A stretch of 6,713 nucleotides of DNA, from positions 1-6,713 of the forward strand of contig JAEWMM010000098.1 in assembly GCA_023457175.1 (NCBI GenBank), in the 5' to 3' direction. Below, piece after piece: positions 1-4,639 of this stretch; positions within the stretch are counted from its first letter, which is position 1; each line of letters begins with the position of its first letter. The position numbers and the translations under genes were made by a program. The DNA comes from Bacillota bacterium. Lineage in GTDB: Bacteria; Bacillota; Clostridia; Oscillospirales; Ruminococcaceae. The notes under the pieces were generated by a model. That model saw only the letters and a list, made by a program, of their open reading frames with translations. It did no database searches and was not told the DNA's origin.

Positions 1-2
1 CG

Positions 3-134
3 CTTCAAGGCGCCGCTTTAGGATGCGTTGCGCTTATTTTTGCCGGGGCGCAAAGAATATATCGGTTTGTCAAACCCGCCGGAGTCAATGTGCCCTTAAG
101 GTGTTTAAGCATGGAGGATGCGGATGCGAATTAG
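3..134 (+). CDS. Possible C-terminal tail of an upstream membrane protein (5' end outside window)
   Basis: This frame is open from the window edge and closes at TAG 132-134, giving a 43-residue tail. Its first part is hydrophobic (GCVALIFAGA, about residues 7-16), followed by a basic stretch (QRIYRFVK). That pattern suits a last transmembrane helix with positive residues on the cytoplasmic side. The stop lies 11 bp inside the chosen trmB start, as in a tightly packed operon. I do not recognise the family. The main alternative is that the upstream gene ends at the TAG at 19-21 in another frame and that 22-123 is non-coding. The fragment is too short to choose by codon use, so this call is tentative. 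Confidence 0.35.
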   Translation, partial: LQGAALGCVALIFAGAQRIYRFVKPAGVNVPLRCLSMEDADAN

Positions 135-795
135 AAGAAAACCCTGGGCGCGGTCGGAGCTGGCCGCCAGCCCGTTTGTCATAGACGCCCCCGATGACTG
201 CCGCGGACGTTGGAAAGAGATGTTTGCGAGGCCCCAAGCGCCGCTGCATCTGGAGCTGGGCTGCGGCAAGGGCGGCTTTATCGCGCAGAAGGCGTTCGAA
301 AACCCCGATATCAATTTTCTGGCCGTCGACCTTAAAAGCGAGGTGCTTGGGCTGGCCAAGCGCAATGCCGAGCAGGTCTATGCGCAAGGCGGGCGCGCGG
401 TGGACAATCTCCGCCTCGCGGCCCATAACATAGAATGGAATGACCATATGCTCGGCCCGGAGGATCGCATTGCGCAGATATACATTAACTTTTGCAACCC
501 CTGGCCTAAAAAACGCGATTTTAAGCATCGGCTTACCCATCCCAGACAGCTGGCGCTTTACAAAAGATTTTTGCTGCCGGGGCATCCGCTGCTGTTTAAA
601 ACCGACGATGATATCCTTTTTGAGGCCACCGGAGAATATCTTGCTGAAAGCGGTTTTAAGGTGGTCGAACATATTGTCGATCTGCCGGCCTCGCACGAGG
701 CGTCGGCTATTATGACAGAGCACGAGCGCATGTTTCGTGACATGGGACTGCCCATCCATTACATTGCCGCTGTGCTGCCGGAGGGAAATGTATGA
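124..795 (+). CDS. trmB: tRNA (guanine-N7-)-methyltransferase TrmB
   Basis: TrmB transfers a methyl group from S-adenosylmethionine to N7 of G46 in the tRNA variable loop, in the cytoplasm. The 223-residue product has the usual bacterial length. Visible features are the clostridial-type N-terminus MRIRRKPWAR, the SAM-binding motif ELGCGKG (residues 44-50), the signature NFCNPWPKKR (122-131) followed by LTHPRQL, KTDDDILFE (159-167), and the C-terminal TEHE motif (198-201). I chose ATG 124 because GGAGG at 113-117 lies 6 nt before it. The in-frame ATG at 118 directly abuts that site and is unlikely to be used. The gene overlaps the next one by 4 bp (ATGA, 792-795), implying translational coupling. 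One oddity is that the family's usual DPW is NPW here, and nearby conserved His/Arg positions also differ. The family assignment is firm. Confidence 0.95.
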   Translation: MRIRRKPWARSELAASPFVIDAPDDCRGRWKEMFARPQAPLHLELGCGKGGFIAQKAFENPDINFLAVDLKSEVLGLAKRNAEQVYAQGGRAVDNLRLAAHNIEWNDHMLGPEDRIAQIYINFCNPWPKKRDFKHRLTHPRQLALYKRFLLPGHPLLFKTDDDILFEATGEYLAESGFKVVEHIVDLPASHEASAIMTEHERMFRDMGLPIHYIAAVLPEGNV

Positions 796-1511
796 AACCG
801 CTGATTTTACTGACCGCAGGATACGAAGTTTCCTCAAACGGGCAAAGCCGCAGATACCTTTACCAGAATTATGCCGACGCTGTTACCCGTGCGGGCGGCA
901 TACCGCTGCTGCCGCTCGATAACGGTGAGCTGGCCGGGAATTTGGCGGCGCTTGCCGACGGCCTGCTGCTTACCGGCGGGCCGGATCTTGACCCCGCGCT
1001 CTACGGCGAAGAGAAGCTGCCCGAGTGCGGCCCTGTCGACGCGCAGCGCGACGCGATGGAATACAAGCTGCTGGCGTGCTTTGTCCAAGCGCAGAAGCCG
1101 GTTTTTGGCATCTGCCGCGGCATTCAGGTTATCAACTGCTATTTTGGCGGCACACTGTGGCAGGATCTGCCCAGCCAGCTTGGGGTGACGCACAGCGGGG
1201 GCGACAGGCCGCACGACTGCGTTCACAAAACGACGCTGCTGTCAGGTTCGCTGCTGCGCCGGCTTTATGGGGACAGCATGTTGACCAACAGCTATCACCA
1301 TCAGTCGGTCAAGGCCATGGCCGAGGGCTTTGTCTGCACCGCTACCTGCGGTGAAGTTGTCGAGGCGATGGAACATGCCTCGCTGCCGATATCGGCGGTG
1401 CAGTGGCACCCTGAGCGTATGACGGGCGACAACCGCTTTGCGCACCACGGCCCCGATTCGGCGCCGCTGTTTTTAAGCTTTGTTGAGCGGTGCGCAGCGG
1501 GCCGGCTGTGA
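792..1511 (+). CDS. Gamma-glutamyl-gamma-aminobutyrate hydrolase-like class I amidotransferase (peptidase C26, PuuD family)
   Basis: This 239-residue protein has the class I glutamine amidotransferase fold used by stand-alone gamma-glutamyl hydrolases, which cleave gamma-glutamyl amides in the cytoplasm. Visible motifs are the oxyanion-region TGGPDLDP (residues 61-68), the nucleophile elbow GICRGIQV with Cys108, the SYHHQSVK motif (167-174) and the catalytic His206/Glu208 in QWHPE. Length and motif spacing match the PuuD / peptidase C26 family, so the complete triad predicts an active enzyme. GGAGGG at 780-785 precedes ATG 792 by 6 nt, and the start overlaps the trmB stop by 4 bp. A strong hairpin begins 30 bp after the stop, so this is the last gene of its operon. 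No polyamine (putrescine) pathway genes are visible beside it. The substrate is therefore open; a gamma-glutamyl dipeptide or polyamine conjugate is inference only. Confidence 0.88.
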   Translation: MKPLILLTAGYEVSSNGQSRRYLYQNYADAVTRAGGIPLLPLDNGELAGNLAALADGLLLTGGPDLDPALYGEEKLPECGPVDAQRDAMEYKLLACFVQAQKPVFGICRGIQVINCYFGGTLWQDLPSQLGVTHSGGDRPHDCVHKTTLLSGSLLRRLYGDSMLTNSYHHQSVKAMAEGFVCTATCGEVVEAMEHASLPISAVQWHPERMTGDNRFAHHGPDSAPLFLSFVERCAAGRL

Positions 1512-1540
1512 TTTAGCGGCGTTTTCAGGCCAAAAACATA

Positions 1541-1580
1541 CCCGGGCAGAAGGTAGCTTCTGCCCGGGCTTACTTTTCAC
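1541..1580. terminator. Bidirectional intrinsic terminator shared by convergent genes
   Basis: A perfect 12-bp GC-rich stem (CCCGGGCAGAAG at 1541-1552 with CTTCTGCCCGGG at 1557-1568) encloses a GTAG loop. On the + strand the stem is followed by CTTACTTTTC, a modest T-run. On the minus strand it is followed by TATGTTTTTGG, with five consecutive T. It sits 30 bp after the hydrolase stop and one base beyond the stop of the minus-strand small ORF, so it probably ends transcription from both sides. Confidence 0.88.
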
Positions 1581-1689
1581 TTATCAGGGCGATCTGGTCG
1601 TAAAATACAAAGTCGTCGATATCGCCCTGCACTTCAAACCATTCCATAAAATTTACTAATACATCGTAGTCACTTTCATTTTGTTCCAT
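1570..1689 (-). CDS. Small, highly acidic hypothetical protein (39 aa)
   Basis: This short minus-strand ORF starts at ATG (1689-1687) and stops at TAA (1572-1570). Its product has 39 residues, of which 11 are Asp/Glu and only one, the final Lys, is basic. Aromatic residues are frequent (NFMEWFEV at 13-20, DDFVFYDQ at 25-32). There is no signal peptide, membrane segment or cysteine, so a small cytoplasmic protein or adaptor is likely. The case for a real gene is the context. An AAAGGAGA ribosome site (1698-1705) sits at good spacing, a TATAAT box lies further upstream (1723-1728), and the stop directly abuts a strong terminator hairpin. Its codons are more AT-rich than those of the neighbours. 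I do not recognise a family and propose no function. Being so short, it is easily missed by gene finders. Confidence 0.65.
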   Translation of the reverse strand: MEQNESDYDVLVNFMEWFEVQGDIDDFVFYDQIALISEK

Positions 1690-1697
1690 AATTGATG

Positions 1698-1705
1698 TCT
1701 CCTTT
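1698..1705 (-). promoter_or_regulatory. Ribosome binding site of the 39-aa ORF
   Basis: The minus-strand sequence AAAGGAGA contains a GGAG core ending 9 nt before the ATG at 1689. It lies in otherwise AT-rich DNA, which argues for a translated ORF rather than a chance reading frame. Confidence 0.7.
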
Positions 1706-1722
1706 ATAAAATAGCTTCTATC

Positions 1723-1728
1723 ATTATA
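1723..1728 (-). promoter_or_regulatory. -10 box (TATAAT) for the minus-strand small ORF
   Basis: A perfect TATAAT on the minus strand lies 33 bp upstream of the ATG at 1689, giving a predicted start near 1716 and a short leader. No good -35 box is found at 16-18 bp (the hexamer at 17 bp is ACATCT). A T-rich tract lies just upstream, and a TG dinucleotide sits close to the extended -10 position but one base off. The promoter may be weak or activator-dependent. Confidence 0.5.
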
Positions 1729-1768
1729 CGCAGCAAAAGCAAAAAAGATGTTAAAAAAAGTCTGGCAA

Positions 1769-1797
1769 TTGATATTTTCTGCTCAAAACGATATAAT
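1769..1797 (+). promoter_or_regulatory. Near-consensus sigma-A-type promoter P1
   Basis: TTGATA (1769-1774) and TATAAT (1792-1797) are separated by exactly 17 bp, with one mismatch in total to the housekeeping consensus. The predicted start is near 1804. It points away from the small minus-strand ORF, whose -10 box is 40 bp to the left, forming a divergent promoter pair. The first convincing gene downstream is murD, more than 330 nt away, so the transcript has a long leader or is a separate RNA. Confidence 0.75.
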
Positions 1798-1803
1798 ACT
1801 TAA

Positions 1804-1999
1804 AATAGCATCATTATCCATAAAAGCCGGTTTTTGCATGGCGACCGGCTGCTGTTTCTTCAGGCATGCCAGCCGGCGGGGCTGCGCATGAATCGCCCTG
1901 ATTTAATATATGATAATATGCGGCCGGTTTGTTATTTACGCCATGCTACCTCCTTACCCGATGTTGTTTGCCGCTAAAAAGCAATATTCTCAAATTTAT
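1804..1999 (+). other. Non-coding intergenic leader with two hairpins and an anti-Shine-Dalgarno tract
   Basis: No convincing + strand gene is present between promoter P1 and promoter P2. Hairpin 1 pairs AGCCGGT (1825-1831) with ACCGGCT (1844-1850) around a 12-nt loop. Hairpin 2 pairs CATGCCAGCC (1865-1874) with GGCTG-C-GCATG (1880-1890), a 10-bp stem with one bulged C and a 5-nt loop. GCCGGT at 1923-1928 could compete for the distal arm of hairpin 1. The stretch ACCTCCTTA (1948-1956) is complementary to a full Shine-Dalgarno sequence. It could be a leader, an attenuator or an independent small RNA. I recognise no known riboswitch class, and I see no strong terminator before murD. Confidence 0.4.
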
Positions 2000-2027
2000 T
2001 TGACGTCTTTATAAAATGTGGTATAAC
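2000..2027 (+). promoter_or_regulatory. Sigma-A-type promoter P2 for murD
   Basis: TTGACG (2000-2005) and TATAAC (2022-2027) each match the housekeeping consensus at five of six positions, with a 16-bp spacer. The predicted start near 2034 gives a murD 5' UTR of about 100 nt. It lies downstream of P1, so murD may be served by two tandem promoters. Confidence 0.65.
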
Positions 2028-2057
2028 CTTCAGGCGATATCCTAAAAACCCATAAAA

Positions 2058-2122
2058 GCTTTCATCAGACTGGCTGCGCGGGATGAAAGCGTTTATCATG
2101 CACATATGCCGGCGCAGCGGCA
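2058..2122 (+). promoter_or_regulatory. Structured murD 5' UTR: two hairpins with complementary loops
   Basis: Hairpin A pairs GCTTTCATC (2058-2066) with GATGAAAGC (2082-2090), a perfect 9-bp stem with a 15-nt loop. Hairpin B pairs TGCCG (2107-2111) with CGGCA (2118-2122) and ends two bases before the murD ribosome site. GCTGCGC (2073-2079) in loop A is the exact complement of GCGCAGC (2112-2118), which covers loop B and its first 3' stem base. A loop-loop contact or an alternative long stem is therefore possible. The pairing is seen directly; a regulatory role is inference. Confidence 0.4.
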
Positions 2123-2123
2123 G

Positions 2124-2130
2124 AAGGGAG
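2124..2130 (+). promoter_or_regulatory. Ribosome binding site that fixes the murD start
   Basis: AAGGGAG ends 6 nt before ATG 2137 and supports that codon over the in-frame ATG at 2083. The ATG at 2083 has no such site and lies inside the 3' arm of a hairpin. Confidence 0.75.
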
Positions 2131-2136
2131 TTTGTT

Positions 2137-3528
2137 ATGTATTATAATGCAAAGAACTTTTTCCCTCTTATGAAAGATCGAAAAATAGACGTCATTGGCT
2201 TCGGGGTTAGCAACGCCGAGCTTTTGTTCCGTCTGGTACAAAACGGCGCAGAGGTGACGCTGCACGACAGCCGAAGCGAAGAGCAGTTTCGTCCCGACCA
2301 GATCGAGCGCCTGAAGAAGGCGCATGTGACGCTGTCCTTGGGCGCTAATTATCTTGAGGATTTAAACGGCGAGATTATTTTTCGTACCCCCGGCCTGCCC
2401 TTTACGACCGCACAGCTGACCCGCGCGCGTGAGCGCGGCAAAATCGTCACCAGCGAGCTGGAGGTGTTCATGCGGCTATGCCCCTGCCCCGTGTATGGCG
2501 TAACCGGTTCAGACGGCAAAACCACCACTTCGAGCATACTCGCGGAGATGCTGCGCCGCAGCGGCAAGACGGTGCATCTGGGCGGCAACATCGGTAAGCC
2601 GCTGCTGCCGATCTTAGACCTTGTGAGCGAAAACGATCTGTGCGTCGTGGAGCTTTCGAGCTTTCAGCTGTTGTCAATGCGCTGCTCACCCGATGTGGCG
2701 GTTGTGACCAACATCAGCCCCAACCACCTAGACGTGCATCGGGACATGGCCGAATATGTCGGCGCAAAGCGCAATATTGTACGGCACCAGAGCGCTTTCT
2801 CGCGGGCGGTGCTCTCGGCCGACAGCGCCGGGGCCGAGGCGTTTAAAGACGAGGTGCGCGGACCGCTCTCGTTCTTTTCGCGCCAGCGCCCGGTACAAAA
2901 CGGCGCTTGGATGGACGCCAAGGGTGACCTTTACCACAGCGTGGGCGGGCGCGCGGTGTTTTTGATGAACCGCAGCGAGATTAAGCTGCCCGGCCTGCAT
3001 AATGTTGAAAACGTGCTGGCGGCCATATCGGCCGCGTGGGGCGCCGTTACCCCTAAGCAGATTTGCGATGCCGCCCGCACCTTCGGCGGGGTGGAGCACC
3101 GTATTGAATTTGTGCGCTTAAAGGACGGCGAGCGCTGGTATAACGACTCAATCGCCACCTCGCCCACCCGGACGGTGGCGGGGCTGATGAGCTTTGAGGA
3201 TAAGCTGATTCTAATTGCGGGCGGCTACGACAAGAAAATTCCGTTTGAACCGCTGGCCCACCCGGTATTAAGCCGCGTCAAGCTGTTGATTCTCACCGGT
3301 CAGACGGCGGATCAGATTGAGCGGGCGGTTACCACAGCCGATGGCTTTAAGGCCAGCGGGCTTCAGATTCTGCGCGCAAAGGATCTGGCCGAAGCGGTCG
3401 CGCTGGCCAACCAAAACGCCACCTTTGGCGATGTGGTTACCCTAAGCCCCGCCTGCGCCAGCTTCGACGCCTTTTCTAATTTTGAAGAGCGGGGCAACTA
3501 CTATAAAAAGCTGGTCAATGCGCTTTAG
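2137..3528 (+). CDS. murD: UDP-N-acetylmuramoyl-L-alanine--D-glutamate ligase MurD
   Basis: MurD adds D-glutamate to UDP-MurNAc-L-alanine using ATP, a cytoplasmic step of peptidoglycan precursor synthesis. The 463-residue length fits the family. The domains appear in order. The N-terminal UDP-binding domain has IGFGVSN (20-26). The central ATPase domain has the P-loop TGSDGKTTTS (123-132), LGGNIGKPLL, VELSSFQL (171-178), TNISPNHLDVH (191-201) and a Lys in YVGAKRN (Lys211) at the position expected for the carbamylated lysine. The C-terminal domain has HRIEFV (321-326), YNDSIATSPT (335-344), AGGYDKK (361-367) and SPACASFDAFSNFEERG (437-453). All key motifs are present, so it should be active. 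Two promoters and a structured 5' UTR precede it. It lies outside any dcw cluster in view, since no mra, fts or other mur gene adjoins it. The identification is firm. Confidence 0.95.
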   Translation: MYYNAKNFFPLMKDRKIDVIGFGVSNAELLFRLVQNGAEVTLHDSRSEEQFRPDQIERLKKAHVTLSLGANYLEDLNGEIIFRTPGLPFTTAQLTRARERGKIVTSELEVFMRLCPCPVYGVTGSDGKTTTSSILAEMLRRSGKTVHLGGNIGKPLLPILDLVSENDLCVVELSSFQLLSMRCSPDVAVVTNISPNHLDVHRDMAEYVGAKRNIVRHQSAFSRAVLSADSAGAEAFKDEVRGPLSFFSRQRPVQNGAWMDAKGDLYHSVGGRAVFLMNRSEIKLPGLHNVENVLAAISAAWGAVTPKQICDAARTFGGVEHRIEFVRLKDGERWYNDSIATSPTRTVAGLMSFEDKLILIAGGYDKKIPFEPLAHPVLSRVKLLILTGQTADQIERAVTTADGFKASGLQILRAKDLAEAVALANQNATFGDVVTLSPACASFDAFSNFEERGNYYKKLVNAL

Positions 3529-3557
3529 CGTAATTGATCTGCAATAACTTGCGCTGT

Positions 3558-3598
3558 GACCATATTCGGCGGTTGCCGCCCACAGGCGGCGAACGGTC
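3558..3598 (+). other. Stem-loop between murD and the first M42 gene
   Basis: The 94-bp gap contains an 8-bp stem (TTGCCGCC 3573-3580 with GGCGGCGA 3585-3592, including one G-T pair) closed by a CACA loop. GACC (3558-3561) and GGTC (3595-3598) can add an outer stem. Only two T follow, so it is not a classical terminator. It could be a partial attenuator or an mRNA-stability element within a murD-M42 transcript. I see no convincing promoter in the gap. Confidence 0.4.
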
Positions 3599-3622
3599 TT
3601 AACGCAATTGAAGGAGAAACAG

Positions 3623-4639
3623 ATGCTCGATTTATTGAAAACGCTTTGCCCGGCAACGGGTGTTTCGGGCGATGAGCGCGACGCCGCCAAGGCGGCTGAG
3701 CAGCTGCTTTTGCCCTTGGGGTCAGTGGAACACACGCCGCTGGGCAGCGTGCTCTGCCAACTGCCCCCGGCAAGGGCGGGGCTGCCGCGCGTTATGCTGG
3801 CGGCGCATCTCGACCAGGTCGGCCTGATTGTCACACGCATCACCGACAAGGGCTTTTTAAAGGTGGCCGCCTGCGGCGGGCCGGATCGGCGTACACTGGC
3901 CGGTGCGCGGGTGACGGTGCATACCGCCAGCTGTAAGCTGTCCGGCGTTGTGGTCGCGATGCCGCCCCATCTTTCGGACGGCAAAACCAAGACCGCCAAG
4001 CCGGAGGAGCTTGCGGTGGATATCGGTCTTAGCGTCGAAGCGGCGCGTGAAAAGGTGGTGCTGGGCGACCGCATCACGCTCGACGGCGCGCTCGAGCCGC
4101 TTTTGGCCGACAGGGTCTGCTCTGCGGCGCTCGACGACCGCGCCGGCTGTGCGGCGGTTATCCGCGCAGCCGGGCTTTTAAAAAAGACTGAAAAGGCTGA
4201 AATTATTGTGGCGCTTGTTTCTCAAGAGGAGGTTGGCTCCGCAGGCGCTGCGACCTCGGCCTTTGCCGTTGCGCCCGATTTCGCCTTTGTTGTGGATGTT
4301 TCGATGGGGTTAACCCCCGACGAAAAGGCTGAAGCCTGCGGCGAGATGGGCAAGGGCCCGATGATCGGCGTCGCGCCGATTTTAGACCGCCGCCTCTCCC
4401 GGCTGCTGGTCGATACGGCCAAGCGCGCCAATATCCCCTGGCAGCTTGAGGTCATGGGCAGCCGCACCGGCACCGACGCCGACGTGATCGCCGTTTCGGG
4501 CAGGGGGGTGCGCACGGCGCTGGTGTCCATTCCCCTGCGTTTTATGCATACGCCGGGAGAGGTTGTAGCGCTCTGCGATGTTGAAAACACGGCCCGGCTG
4601 ATTGCCGAGACGGTTGGAGGTGGCCTATGCAACAATTGA
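3623..4639 (+). CDS. M42 family metallo-aminopeptidase, first copy (338 aa)
   Basis: M42 enzymes are cytoplasmic di-metal aminopeptidases, often large tetrahedral assemblies, that trim peptides to amino acids. The expected residues are present: His62 with catalytic Asp64 in AAHLDQVG (60-67), Asp171 in ALDDR (169-173), catalytic Glu202 and metal ligand Glu203 in SQEEVGSAGA (200-209), Asp225 in VVDVSMG, and His309 in RFMHTPGE (306-313). The motif SRTGTDADVIA (280-290) marks the substrate region. The usual AHxDE is AHLDQ here. Length is typical (about 340). ATG 3623 is chosen because AAGGAG at 3611-3616 lies 6 nt before it and the protein start then aligns with its paralogue (LLKTLCPATGVSGDE against LIKTLCAERGISGDE). 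The gene overlaps the second M42 gene by 13 bp. Substrate preference cannot be read from the sequence. Confidence 0.92.
   Translation: MLDLLKTLCPATGVSGDERDAAKAAEQLLLPLGSVEHTPLGSVLCQLPPARAGLPRVMLAAHLDQVGLIVTRITDKGFLKVAACGGPDRRTLAGARVTVHTASCKLSGVVVAMPPHLSDGKTKTAKPEELAVDIGLSVEAAREKVVLGDRITLDGALEPLLADRVCSAALDDRAGCAAVIRAAGLLKKTEKAEIIVALVSQEEVGSAGAATSAFAVAPDFAFVVDVSMGLTPDEKAEACGEMGKGPMIGVAPILDRRLSRLLVDTAKRANIPWQLEVMGSRTGTDADVIAVSGRGVRTALVSIPLRFMHTPGEVVALCDVENTARLIAETVGGGLCNN

Noticed and set aside
118..123. trmB start at ATG 118
   Set aside because: GGAGG directly abuts this codon with no spacer; ATG 124 has 6-nt spacing and matches the usual family N-terminus.
85..837. 250-codon minus-strand ORF opposite trmB
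   Set aside because: It lies antisense to a firmly identified gene, has no family motif in its translation, and long shadow ORFs are expected opposite GC-rich genes.
1825..1850. Hairpin 1 as an intrinsic terminator
   Set aside because: The + strand tail (GCTGTTTCTTC) is interrupted. The minus strand has only four T and no supported gene upstream, so it is kept as a generic hairpin.
1888..1977. 29-codon + strand ORF in the intergenic leader
   Set aside because: It has only a weak GGCGGGG upstream, its start lies in a hairpin arm, and its composition is not protein-like. A leader peptide cannot be excluded but is not supported.
2083..2136. N-terminal extension of MurD from ATG 2083
   Set aside because: There is no ribosome site, the extension (MKAFIMHICRRSGRREFV) is unlike MurD, and a good AAGGGAG site favours ATG 2137.
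3534..3562. Possible promoter after murD (TTGATC)
   Set aside because: The hexamer at 17-bp spacing is TGACCA, a poor -10 box; nearby AT-rich hexamers are too far.
3608..3622. First M42 start at TTG 3608
   Set aside because: The TTG lies upstream of the AAGGAG site, so that site can serve only ATG 3623.
3442..4077. 211-codon minus-strand ORF opposite the end of murD and the first M42 gene
   Set aside because: It crosses two confident genes, and its low-complexity Ser/Arg/Pro-rich translation shows no motif.
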